This document shows, piece by piece, positions 38,148 through 49,574 of a DNA stretch of 64,000 bases. Every line of letters begins with the position of its first letter. The first letter of the stretch is position 1. The translations under genes were made by a program, and so were the position numbers. The DNA is taken from positions 3,844,001 through 3,908,000 of the forward strand of contig JACAAK010000003.1 of assembly GCA_025093985.1 (NCBI GenBank), written 5' to 3'. Source of the stretch: Calvatia gigantea. Its lineage: Eukaryota > Basidiomycota > Agaricomycetes > Agaricales > Lycoperdaceae. The notes below the pieces were generated by a model. That model made no database searches and was not told the origin of the DNA. It worked only from the letters and a program-made list of their open reading frames with translations.

Positions 38148-39537
38148 ATGCTGTTTTCCACAGTCCTTTCGTTAACTGCTGCCATCGCTGCATCTGGTAT
38201 TACATTTTCCCAGGCAAAGGCTCGTCGTCTTGTATTCGTGGCGACTTCATATCTGACATGATTGCGGGTAGCTTGCTGATGGTAGATACAGCATCTGGAA
38301 TAGCAATCAGTCTGCTCGTAGTTTCCCTGGCTCAGGGCACCAAGGGCCGTTCCAGAAAGTGATTACTATGTCACATCGGTTTGTAGGTGTCTACGAACGG
38401 GTACGTTTATCTAATGAAGCGTAATGTCCCGGCGCAATTGACGACTTCATGCCAGTGGGACATTAATTCGGATGGAAATGGAGGGTATATCATTCGGAGT
38501 ACCGCAACCGGTGCTAAGGCAAATGCAGTCCCGAATTTGGTAGCTTCTTCTTTCTTACACCTTCCCGAAATCATCCACCGAACTAGCCTCCGAGAATAAC
38601 CAAGTCCTTGCGGCATCGGATGAACAGAGAACTTGGTACATCGAGGAAGCTGGGAACAACGGTCACGATGTCCTCTTCGTTGTTCGTTTCCAACCTTGCC
38701 CAGTCACACCGATGCTGACGCAGATCCTCAGATCAAAGCCCCGAACCAAGACCTACTTTGGACCAATACCCCAGCCCCTGGTTTGGACAACGCCGTAAGT
38801 AGCATTGTAAGGCTCTTGGACAGCATCTTATATAGACTTGGTTTTCGTAGCTTTATCTCAAACGCTCCTCGGATAAAGTTCGAGGCTTGCCTAGCTACCA
38901 ACGCCACTACGACGCTGCCCTCGAGTAGTTCAACGCGCTCAATTTAATGCAACCGCTACGCGACGACGAAGAGGAAAGAAAGGATTACTTTGATTTCTGC
39001 AATAAGATTTGTCATATTAACCCTATTACATCACAAGAGTGCGCATGGCATTCTCAACTGCATCTACTTAGGCAATTGATGGTAACACTTATGAACCAGC
39101 TGTATTTTTTCGGCCATGATTGCAGGGGCAGCCGTTCAGGTCATCATCGACCAGGATATGCGAGATATAACACCTGAACAACATGGCCAAATCACTCAAG
39201 GTAGTAATGATTTTGTGTGCGTAATTGCCACATCTTCTTCCCTCTGCCCTCACTAATTCTACTGATAACATATTCCAGTTTAGCAAAGATGATGGAATTG
39301 AAAGGGTTCCAAGACCCTCAGGTTCCGGATGATCCCGCAGAAGTCACCGAGTTTGGAGCAAATCTTATCGGGAAGACAATTCAATACCGAGATAAGGCGG
39401 GGAGAGTTAGGAAATGCACCGTTTATGATTACGGTGTGAGTGTGATGAAGGGAAGTTGGTTTCTTGTTGAACATGCGGACGATGGGGAGGAGGTCATGGT
39501 CCGAGGAATTGAGGTGAAGGATGTCCTACAATTCTGA
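38148..39537 (+). pseudogene. Broken secreted beta-trefoil (ricin-B-like) lectin gene with C-terminal extension
   Basis: A signal-peptide-like start (MLFSTVLSLTAAIAASG) is followed by fragments typical of a fungal ricin-B-like trefoil: GIAISLLVVSLAQGTK, STNGYVYL, WDINSDGNGGYIIRSTATG and NQDLLWTNTP. A clean intron (GTAAGT at 38794, TTCGTAG before 38851) links the last fragment to a second domain. There a TAG at 38926-38928 interrupts a frame that stays coding-like on both sides. Fragments occupy different frames (about 38260-38400 and 38580-38650), so at least two indels plus the stop break it. A final ORF ends at 39537 (GIEVKDVLQF). Trefoil plus C-terminal domain recalls chimerolectins of the Marasmius agglutinin type, whose roles include defence; this comparison is inferred. 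No restored sequence is given. Confidence 0.55.
38926..38928 (+). other. In-frame TAG inside the lectin relic
   Basis: The frame reads ...RHYDAALE, stop, FNALNLMQPLRDDEE... without a change of frame. The stop is a point nonsense change unless an intron ends exactly there (GAGTAG could serve as an acceptor). Confidence 0.55.
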
Positions 39538-39730
39538 CGGTCGTATTTGCAAGGCCACCCATCCTTTTTAAATGATTTTTTGTCAGTTGCTATACGCACG
39601 AGGTACATAGTATATTCCTACATAAGCCCTTTTTAACTACTTTAGCCCATGTCAGGAGGAATAATCCAAATTGCGCACTTCAGCTTGAATTCGCATTTGA
39701 CGTACTTGTCTATTAATTTAAATTCCTAAT

Positions 39731-41291
39731 TCACATCGAGCTAGGCGTTGGTGTAACTGGATCTGCAGGTGGTGGCAGGGGCTTGGACTGAAAGTAGTCC
39801 CTAGGAAGGAAAGGAGCGCGCGAGTTTGGTGGCTCGGGGTTCTGAGTATTCTTGGGGGTTGCGTATGCACTGTCTTCTTCCTTCACGGATGGGGAAGAAG
39901 AAACGTTTGATGCAGCAGCGCCATCCTTCTCACCTGCTGTTGAATCGTTTGCGGCCAGGAGGTACATCCTCCTCGAGCGCGGTGAATTCTTCTCAATGGC
40001 CTCGATGATCTGTTTCATCTCGTTCTCGCCGGTCCATTCACCCACATATTCTGTCATAGCTTCATAATCTTTTGCTTGGGAGAGAACCTGCCGAAGATTG
40101 GTGGACTCGGACTTTTTAACGTTGACGCGGTCGCCTTTGAATTGCGAGATGCAGAACTTTGTAAGGCCCCAGTGATTGTCTAGGTATCTTGCCTATGAAA
40201 GAACAGCGTATGCATTAGAACCAGAGGTAAAGTGGTGAACGCTTTTGTACCAGTCTAAGATATGACGGGACTAGGGTCCTATCGAGGTCCACGAGAGGGG
40301 TATCGGAGAAGCAGGTTGGATTAGCTTCACCACCACGAGCTATCATCACCGAATGAGCTCCTGCAGCAGTTATATTTCAGTTTCGGGTTCTCTCCAAAGA
40401 GGGCTACTAAAACATACCAGTGATTGCCCTTACTCGCTTCGCATCTTCCCATCCAGGACAATCTCCATTCTCCACAACAGCAATACCTTTCCCGAGACCC
40501 TCCACAAACTTCACAATATCATTCAACCTCTCAATCACTGCCTTGTCCTTTTCCCTCATATTCCTCGTCCTACAATGGACAGTCAACGCATTGATTCCCG
40601 TCGCACAAATCCTTTCCACCAGTTTCAAAGTATCTTCCTGCTTGGGTAACAGCCGGATCTTGGCTGATAATGAAATCTCTGGGGGCATAGCCGCCCTGAG
40701 AGCAGTAAGAATCGAGCATAGGAGATCTGGGTTGGTCAGCAACGCAGAACCCATGCCTGCATGTGTCGAGAATGGTTTCGGACACCCGCAATTAAGGTCG
40801 ATGCCAGAAACGTCTTGCATTACAGTCCGTGCAGCTTGGACTGCGAGCTCGGGATTAGAAGAGCCTATCTGGAAGATGAGGTATGGTTTTTCGATCGGAT
40901 GCGTCGTGAAGATGGCGCGGGAGATGCCATTGTAGGATATAACTCCCGTTACAGCTGTTGGGTGAAAAGTGGTGTGAGCCAGGGCAAATGAGTCAGAGGA
41001 ACCGATTTTGCGTACGATCGACTTCGCGTTGTGCATGTAGTATGGCTTTATCTATTATTTCAGGGCCCCAGATCATGGTTGCGCCATGTTTGAGGGCGAA
41101 GAGCCTGGTAGGCACTGAAAACTTGTCAGGGACCGATGACGGAGCTGGTGATTTGAGAACTTACAAGCACCGGACCGAACCATAGGCGCAAGGAATATGC
41201 CATTCTTGTAATCGTCAGCTGTCAGGTAATCCATTTTTGGTTTCTTCTGCGGTGGTGGCGAAAGGGCTGGAGAGCGAGAGCGACGAGACAT
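39731..41291 (-). CDS. DUS2: tRNA-dihydrouridine(20) synthase Dus2
   Basis: Flavin enzyme reducing uridine 20 in the tRNA D loop. ATG 41291 (MSRRSRSPALSPPP) opens a basic N-terminus; an in-frame ATG at 41348 is less likely. Signatures: GIFLAPMVRSG (FMN site), GATMIWGPEIIDKA, GIDLNCGCPKPFSTHAGMG (catalytic Cys present), LSAKIRLL, LTVHCRTRNMREKD and IAVVENGD. One intron with donor GTACGC is needed to join REVD to VTGVISYNGI in frame (about 41018 to 40959). The C-terminal part (ARYLDNHWGLTKFC, then an acidic Pro/Ser-rich tail to 39731) lacks a clear dsRNA-binding domain such as the human enzyme has. Confidence 0.92.
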
Positions 41292-41642
41292 TGTACCGAG
41301 CAATGAGCGGCAGGAGAGATAAACGTTGAGAAAGGCTGTGAAACCCATTTAAATATTTACCATTGGCTCTTAGATTTCTGTTTCCAAGTTTGGTCAGCCC
41401 ACGTCACAAAAGTTTTTCCTCTTCATCATCTCACGCAAACAAACAAAATCAAGGTGGGGAGGAATAAATTAATGATAATGTGCATTGCTCTGCTTTTAAC
41501 AACATCCACGGCGACTCGACCTATCCGGGTCGTGCTGGTCGCGTACACTAGGTAAAAAAACAGCTAGTAACAGACTCAAAAGCGGGCCATAGATCCGAGG
41601 AAAAAACTACTCCGAAGCCCAAAAAAGAAGAAAAAATCTCAT
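41292..41642. other. Intergenic region, Dus2 promoter and calnexin 3' UTR
   Basis: 351 bases between two minus-strand genes. A-rich runs near 41575-41640 may carry the calnexin polyadenylation signal. Nothing else recognised. Confidence 0.4.
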
Positions 41643-43671
41643 CTATTTGCGCTTCTTAAGGCCATTTTCATCCTTCTTGTCATCACCAGCGGGTGCAACG
41701 GGGGCATCCTCAGTCTTTTTCTTGTCATCAGGGGTCACAGCGTCAGTCTTCTTAGCAGACTGCAACCAACTTAGTAAAAAGGAAGAGATCTATATATGTC
41801 AGAACATACCTTGACAACAACGGGTTTCTGGGATCCGCCAATAAGACCGAAGAAGGCGCCGAGCATACCGAACAAGGTCAGGAGGGCAACACCCAAGGCA
41901 GCACCAGTCTCAGGTTGCGACTTGAAGGCATCGATGGGATCTTCCTTGACGTGATCAACAAAGGTCAAAACCTTATTGCGGACGAAGCCAATGGGATCAT
42001 CCTTGAAGGAAGCCTCGTCATCGTCCTCGGAGACACCCTCGGGTGTATCAGCCTTATTTTCCAAGGGTTTCTTGACCTCAAAGGTCTCGGCAGCCAACTT
42101 CTTGGCATCCTCAACCGAGTGACCGACATACAAGTTGTCGAAGAGAATGTCCTCAGTCATGGTCCAGAGCTCAATACCGATACCACCCTAAACAAATTTC
42201 AGGTTCAACATGAGGCTTAAATTATGACGGGAAGTACGTACAATCTTTGGCAGGGTCTTGAGAGGGGTGAGGTCCTCGAAAAAGTCGGGGTTGGGGATCT
42301 TGCGAGGAGCCCACGGGCCCTTGTATGCAGGGTTGTCGATCATGGGGGCGTACCACTTGCCCTTGTAGTCGGGGTTGGCCTTCATGGGGCTGCAAAAAGT
42401 CATAAGTCATTGATAGTTGACATCATTGACCAATGCACGTACCGTTTCCATTCACCACATCCAGAAGGCCTCAGCACACTTGGGGTTGGGGATAGTAGGA
42501 GCGATCCCAGTCACCGTCTTCCTCATCGTCCCATTCCTCCGGCTTCACAGCGTCAGGGTCAGGGGTGGTCAAAGGCTCGTTGTCAAGCCAATCCTCGGGT
42601 TTTGTGGCATCTTCATCAGGGATCTCATAGGGAGCATCCTCATCCCAGTCATCAGGCTACCAGAGCGCATAAGTCAAGAGACACGTCATTAATATTGTCA
42701 AAAGGGTGCACCTTTGTAGCATCGGGGTCGGAAATCTTAGCCTCATCAACCCAATCTTCGGGCTTCTTGTCCTGGGGATCATCAATCTCCTTTGGTGGGT
42801 TCACGGGAGGCTCGAAGTCCTCGAGGAGACTGCCAGTCTTGTCGCTCTCGCCGTTGATAAGGACATTGTAGGTATTATTAGGACTGGACCAAAAATAAGC
42901 CCAAGGCGTAATAAGGATCCGGTCCGAGGCACTTACTGCACAACGAGCGTGTAAAGGTTGGTGAACTTCTCAATAGAAGGCCTGGGCGCAACTTTGAGGT
43001 GTTTCTCCTCAATCTCACCGGTCTTCGGGCTCTTGTGACGGAAGATGAAGTGCACCTATGCCAATACGTCAACACATCATTGGCAAATGTCATGACATAA
43101 AATGCCATACCTTAGTTCCAGGACACGTCAAATCGGGCCCAAACATGACGACCCATGGGGTTGTGTCTGAGAACTCCTTGCCGCTAGTCTGGAACCCATC
43201 CTCCAGAAGCTTGACATAGCCACCACCGCAGTTTCCACCCTTCTGGTACTTGACCTCGTATTGCACAACCAAGGGTTTGTCACTGAAGCCAATGGGCTTT
43301 TCAAAGGGTGCAGAGATGGCGTGGTGTGCAGCCTTGGTCTTCGCGACGAGGCCCTTGTCGCCTTCAACAACAACTAGAGACGGTTCCTCGACTTCCCATT
43401 TGCCGACGTAGGAGAAAGTTTCCGCGCCGGAGTTAGTCTCTTTGGTTGCCTCAGAGGGTGTCCAGCGGTCTGCCCAGTCCTCAGTGAATTGCTCAACAAA
43501 AGGAGCTTTGATTTCAGTAGCCTAAGTGTCATAAATACTTGACTTAGAATGCCAAGGTGCAATGGCGATTGGGAGATTTACCTTGAAAGTAGGTTTTGGA
43601 GCTTCCTCGGTGTTAGCCAAAGCGCCAGAAGCGGCAGCGAGGGCAATAACAGAGATCGCTACGCTTCGCAT
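41643..43671 (-). CDS. Calnexin homologue, with two apparent single-base frameshifts
   Basis: ER membrane lectin-chaperone for monoglucosylated glycoproteins. ATG 43671 starts a signal peptide ([19 protein letters not shown]). The lectin domain shows [29 protein letters not shown] and [10 protein letters not shown]. The P-domain repeats follow ([30 protein letters not shown], then [26 protein letters not shown]). A membrane segment ([20 protein letters not shown]) and a basic ER-type tail (KKRK, stop 41643) close it. Between DGDW and GCGEWKR the spacing is 47 bases, two more than the frame allows. Extra bases lie in short homopolymers at 42506-42508 and 42465-42466. Both flanks are intact, so the gene is probably real and this may be a sequence error. 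Confidence 0.92.
42465..42508 (-). other. Double +1 frameshift in the calnexin P-domain
   Basis: One extra G (minus strand) after the TGG codon of DGDW and one extra T about 40 bases on break the frame between the two halves of the P-domain. The net shift of +2 is not compensated within the gene. Confidence 0.7.
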
Positions 43672-43700
43672 GGTGTACGAACGACCGAGAGACGGGAGAC

Positions 43701-43708
43701 TATATAAG
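43701..43708 (-). promoter_or_regulatory. TATA-like element of the calnexin gene
   Basis: TATATAAG (palindromic core, so usable on the minus strand) lies 30 bases upstream of ATG 43671. Confidence 0.4.
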
Positions 43709-43963
43709 AGAATAGAGTGAAGGAAGAGAGACAAGTTTATTAACTTCACCTCCGTTCCTAAATACTCTACCTGCGTCCCCCACATACGTGGCATCCTTCT
43801 GGCACCTCCCAAACTCCCAGAATCACGTGACAACTGCCCCCCAGAAACGCACCTAAACCAGGGACATCGATGCGTCCTCCTCGCCGCCATTTTCATTGTT
43901 GCTCGTACGAATAGTATAAAACAGGACTATACACCAAAAGCCACGAAATATATACCCCAACAT

Positions 43964-46900
43964 CTACCCAAGCAAGTCGGCGTGTCCAGAGGCAGAGAGC
44001 GCAAGCTGGGAAGAATGACGTGTCAATAATCAATTAAAAACTCGTTTCCCAGGGTCGCTAAATAAAAAAAGCGCGACGGGTCGGAGATGATATAAGTACG
44101 ATAACTCACCACAAACTCGTCATCCAGATACTTCGACACCGCGATTTGATCTCCGAGTCCTTTTCGTCTCCGCGTCTTGAGCACCAGGTCTCTAGCCAAC
44201 GCCTGCCCGGATGCAGGTTCCAGAGGACGTAGTTTGATGCTAGTGTCCGTGGGATCACCTGGAGTAAAAAGCATCACGCGGATAGGTCAGCATTCTCCTT
44301 CGTGAGAACAACGAAGGGAAGAGGAAGGCGCACCTGGGACAATGGACCAATGATCGAATATCTGCAAACAAAATGCCTGGCCTTGGGTCGCCGTCCTCAG
44401 GTCGGTCTCAAATCCATTTGCGTCAATAACAGGAATGAGCGCTTTGACGGTGTAAAGTGGTGATCCAGCCTTTGGTATGTCCTGCGTTACATGCCCACGG
44501 CGCCTTGCAAGGACGGTGTAAACTGCAGAGATGCAATCCGCTGGTGCTTGCACCTCAACATAATATACAGGTTCCATCAACCTAGGCGTCGCCTATATTT
44601 TGATGCATCAAAAAGGAGAAAGTTCCTGAATAAAAATTTCTCACCATAAGGAAAGACGAATAACAGACTCGTCGGGCCGTGGGGACAATTTGCCCTCCAC
44701 CGCGGAAGATTGGTTCTTGTGCGAGACTTGCATCAAGTAACCTGAATTTCACATTCCTCATCGCTATGAAGAAGCCCACAAATTAGTTCTTGTCAGGGAT
44801 ATGACGCTTCAATTCGCTTACGCTCATCGCATAATGGACCTTCGCGCGCACCCCATTGGAAACCCTGTTTGATATGCTCCTTGACGGTTCCGAGAAGCTT
44901 CTTGTCAACCTTCAAAAACCATAAATATCAGCCCTGAGGAATCGTTCATGGGGTGATATACCCGTACCTGTGACGGAAGCGTATCGTCGAGGAGAACATT
45001 AGGTCCGGTCTCTTGAGGCCCGAACGTCCATATTGACCGGGATGCAAGTAAGTCCCATTGATACTTTTCCTGGAAAAAGGTGCCTCGTTCCTTCGCCGAC
45101 ATCTTCATTGTGACCCTTCCCCTTTCGATATCCTCTGCAATGCCGCGTTCTAGGGGTTCCGCAATCATAGTAATCCTATTTCTACAAAAACGGGGCACAT
45201 CAGAAATAGGCTATATCAAATGTGTGTGATCAACTCACTTTTTGTTCGGCGTATCCGCATAACACTTCAGCGCGCTCGTCTCCAAAACGGTCTCGCAAAA
45301 CTTTGTAACAGGATCCGACACTTTAATCTCAATTTCCGAGAACAACTTCCTCAAATCATGCATGACACAGTCCAAATACAATTCTCCCGTCCCGATCAAC
45401 ACGTGCTCACCACTTTCTTCGACCTTGGTAGAAATCAGCGGATACGACTTGTTGATGCTTCTCAATCCGGAAAGCATTTTCGGCAACTCCGACGGGGCGA
45501 TTGGCTCGATGGCAATTTTAAGCACAGACTCTGTGATGTGTTTTATCGGGCGGAAGATGTAAAGGTCGTCGTCAATTGACGCTGGCGCAATGGTTGCGGT
45601 TTTGGAAATGGAGGCGTCAACACCACCGATGAGAACAAGATTTCCTGCGGGAATTTCTTCCGCCGGGATGAAATACCTGCATGACAGTCAGTGTCGTTGG
45701 AATAAAGCAAGGGGGACGAAGGAGCTCACCGTGACTCGCTAAGCCAAAGATCCTCGACGGTAGCTTTCATCATGTCCTCCTCATCCTCCGGTGAATATTC
45801 TTCCCCCAGCACTTTAACCTCTACACCTTTCCTCAGCGTCCCACTCAATACACGGCCAAATGCTCTGAATGACTGTGCATCGGTTGTATGATATAACTTC
45901 GTGATGTGCACCATAACAGGACCATCTGGGTCGCAGGCCTTCATGTAAGATGCCAACTCTGAGGTTTGGGGACCAGTGTAGATGTGCTCAATCTGCACAA
46001 AGGTTATCAGTGCCAAAATTTATAAAAGGATACCTTCAAAGCTTCACCTTGCTTGCAGCGTTCTCAACGGGTGATGGAATATGCTCCACGATCACGTCCG
46101 CCAACCCTGTCGAGGGTCCGAAGAACTGATCCAGGACAACCTTTAACAACGGCCTCACATCCATCTTATACACCACTGGCTTCAATGTGATTCCAAGCGT
46201 GGCCAAAGTGCCTTTCAAGGCCTCTGTATCTTCACTCAATACGTGGCTGTAAATTTTGTACAGAGGGTTGAGGATGAAGTGAACGAAGGTACGATTTTGT
46301 TCGGGGTCGGTTTGTTTGCGTGTGAAGCGCCGGGATTCTTCGTTGAAGTAGATGTCTCCCCATAGACGGGCGGCAAAGGCCTTAATATCAAGCTTGCCTG
46401 GAGTATATATAGGTTTAGTGCGGCGAGGATGATCGGAGCAGCAGGGGAAACATACCATACGTATCAGCATACAACTTTGCGAACGAACGCAAAGTAAAAC
46501 AATAGTTCATATCTGTACTTGCAAATGCGACATTGCCACTCTCTGGGCTCAAACGAAGTTCTGGATCTTGGTCAATATTACTGTTTAAAAAGCACTGCTT
46601 AAGTATGAGTAAAGGAGTTCATAGAGGGGGCAACGAACCCAATAAAGGTGTTGATTTCCTCAATTGTGTGTTTGATCTTGTAGTAGGCATCGGCAGGTTT
46701 GATACGAAGCTCAAGGATGAGCCTGTCAATTTTGTTCACGACAAGCGTGATTTTGATACCTTCTTGTAATGCATGGCGAATAATGTGTTCGGTCCCAACC
46801 ATTAACTATAGAATGGTTGAGTGGGGAGTGTTAACAAAGGGAAATGAGTCCTCACCCCTTCCACTACGTCAACAACCAAGATGACACCGTCCGCGAGCCG

Positions 46901-47769
46901 CATAGCTGCTGCAACTTCATCAAAAAAATTAACATGTCCCGGCGTATCGATCATATGAACGAGATGAGATTTTCCAGAAGTTGTTTGCAGAACGAGCGAC
47001 ATGGGAGATGATTTTATTGAAATTTCGCGTTCCCGAGAAAGAATGTGAGTGTCGGTATATCGTACCTGAATATTGCAAACAGAAGGTCAGACCCTTTGAA
47101 AGCAGCAACATGTTACAAACCGCACCGGACGATCAGCGTCCCACACCAACTTGTGCGTCTCAAAAACCAGCATATCCATGAGGGCCGTCTTTCCATGATG
47201 CAAGTGTCCCACTACAGCAACGTTGCGAATCATCTCTGGGAATGCAGTCATATTCAATAAAAAGCTGAGGGACTGCGTCAACATGGGTGTCCCAGGGCTA
47301 GGCCAAAACGTACGACCTACCCTTTGTCAAAACGGGTCTCTGGCATATCCTTCTCCTCCACTGTCCACTTCCGCACCTTAATAGGCGCGATGATAGGCTC
47401 AGAGAGCGGCTGGGCATCCTCTTCTTGTACCAAAGTCTCAACATCTGCTCCATATAAGTCCCCCGCACTTGGATAATATTGCTTGTCTTCGTGCAGAACC
47501 ACAGCGCGGTGTGTTGGTTCATCTACCAAGAGTAACGTATGAAATTCACCAGACTCCACAAAGAAAATACACTATGACGCACCATCGACTTCCATAAGTG
47601 CCATGCCATTATCTTGCTCTTGCATTGGCTCGTCATCGTACCCCTCCAGCGGTGCAGCAGATGCAGAAGGTTGCTGGGGATACTGATCCTGTTCAACCTC
47701 CTCCTCCTCAGAGTCCAGGTCAGCACCAATATAGTTTCCGAACTCGTCATAATCTTCCAAAGAAGCCAT
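43964..47769 (-). CDS. SNU114: U5 snRNP GTPase Snu114 (EFTUD2)
   Basis: EF-2-like spliceosomal GTPase that controls Brr2 in U5 snRNP. ATG 47769 starts the acidic N-terminus ([20 protein letters not shown]). Then come the conserved linker ([15 protein letters not shown]) and the GTPase motifs: VGHLHHGKT (P-loop), IDTPGHVNF (G3), VVNKIDRL (G4). EF-2 domains II-V follow: [83 protein letters not shown]. The last exon is short: after KYLDDEFV an intron (donor GTGAGT) leads to [13 protein letters not shown] and TAG at 43964. A frame reading through that intron to 44023 is a spurious end. All domains are intact. Confidence 0.95.
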
Positions 47770-47939
47770 TTTGTAGTGCGAGCGAGTCTAGGAAATTAAG
47801 TAGAAGAGGGTGTGCGAGAGCTCAAGTGCGCGAATATTTTGCTGGAGCGTCTGCCGAAAGCGTCACGCTCGTGCGTTACGCGTTTGATCTCACCCAACAA
47901 GCTCACCCACAATCCTCATCGACATTATCTCTCCTCTCG

Positions 47940-48530
47940 ATGGCGACACTCTCTGATGACACTCTGCGCAAGGTCAATCCGCCGACACCTTGCTCGTCTG
48001 CCTGAACTTAAGCAATCCATGTCTGCCAGATTCTGGTACAAATACAACAAACCGCTGTGCAATCTCAACGGGCACTGAATATCGCGGTGCAACAAACAAC
48101 CGCCAAAGAGCGCGAACGAAGAATACTACAGCTCACGATTAAAGAGGTTGACTCGATGAACGAGGATGTGCCCTTGTACAAGGGCGTTGGCAAGATGTAT
48201 CGACCCTCGCTTATGCTTCTCAACCCGTGTCTTATGTGTGGTCGATCTAGGTTCATGATGGAACCCCGCAAAGCGATGGTCAACGACCTCAAGAACCAGG
48301 AAAAAGAGCTGACTGATGATATTAACAATCTCAGCAAAAAGGTTTGGTTGATGATCACTGGTGACGGAAGACCTGCTCATATATGTGTTCCCAGTCAAAA
48401 TTCCTTGAGAAACAGTTCAATGATGCCCAGGCACAGCTACGTGACATCGTAAGCAACATTCCGATGCCTTTTCTCAAAATTTCTGACAGGGGGTATCCCA
48501 CAGTTTCACCATGCGCCTAAGCAGCAATAA
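47940..48530 (+). CDS. PFD1: Prefoldin subunit 1 (beta-type)
   Basis: Subunit of the cytosolic hexameric prefoldin that hands nascent actin and tubulin to the CCT chaperonin. Five exons (47940-47972, 48030-48196, 48251-48341, 48395-48448, 48504-48530) give 123 aa, the usual length. The beta-prefoldin fold is visible as two coiled-coil helices (VQIQQTAVQSQRALNIAVQQ; DLKNQEKELTDDINNLSKK, then FLEKQFNDAQAQLRDI) around a short hairpin (VPLYKGVGKMF). It is divergent with Snu114; only 170 bases separate the start codons. Confidence 0.9.
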
Positions 48531-49574
48531 ATGCGGACATCCGCCCTTAATGATTCTGTTTGATCGTCCGTTGAAAATGCTCTGACCTTGAGTCATGGAT
48601 GTCATGATGAAGTGGGGGATCACGACCGACTGAGTAACTTTTTCACAGACGTCCAATCAAAGTTTATTGGACAAGCTATTCCTCGATGGATCCACATGGA
48701 ACATAAGGTTATACAAGTCTTCGTTTTAATAGGTTATAAAACAATGCTTTTATTCTCCTACTTATTAGCGAGAACGGGGCCTAGGCTGCGTTCTCTGTAC
48801 AGATATGGTTTGCGTCTTCCCACATATGCGCGAACGTGAGCGAAAGATCGACGAACCAACGATTGCTTTGTCGCTTGTCAAACACCCTTCCGTTGCAAAA
48901 ATATACAGTCCCGCCTTTCCCAACTCACACAGTCAATCACCTCCGGCCTTATCGTTCGCTGATAGGTCGCCCTCCAAGGACAGCCGTCCAATCATTCAAA
49001 GACAATGTAACATTCGACGTCTCGGTCGTTCAAGCAAATGTCGGTTAACGCCGCGATCTGATGTTCCGCGTCAATTATCTCCGGACTCTTCGAGCATACC
49101 CATACTGTGATCAAGGTACAATATCATTTCTCTCTGGCACATCAATCTTTTCCGAGCTTCGAGTCGGCGAAAATTCTGAAGCAACTTCACGCTGCGTTGA
49201 ATTGTCAGAGACCGTGGCCGAGGATCTTAGCGATTTCCCACAGTTGTTGGTCTAAGGCTGGCTGAAGATGTTCCTCGCGTGCCTCTCTCCGGCTTTTGTG
49301 CTCTGATTAAGTGATTACCCATCCAAGCTACCCATCTTCTTGCCGTCTGACATCTTGAGGACAAGAACGATGTGTCAACGAATTCGATGGACAGTTCCCC
49401 CTGTCCATAAGTCTCACGGATTGCCAGTAAATTTTCGGCAACGTGCCCTCCCCAAATCTCAAGCAAAAGCCCAGATCCAGAATATAAACTCAAAGTTCCG
49501 CTCCCTAGCTCTCTTTGGCTCCCGGTGAATTTCTTCCGCCCTTGTCCCAGTCAACGCTCTGTTCATTCCCCACG
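48531..49574. other. 1-kb intergenic region, no gene seen
   Basis: Holds the prefoldin 3' UTR and the promoter of the GH128 gene. A pyrimidine-rich segment lies just before ATG 49575. ORFs on both strands are short and domain-free. Confidence 0.45.

Noticed and set aside
38926..38928. Stop-codon readthrough or recoding at the lectin TAG
   Set aside because: Other frame breaks in the same locus make simple decay more likely.
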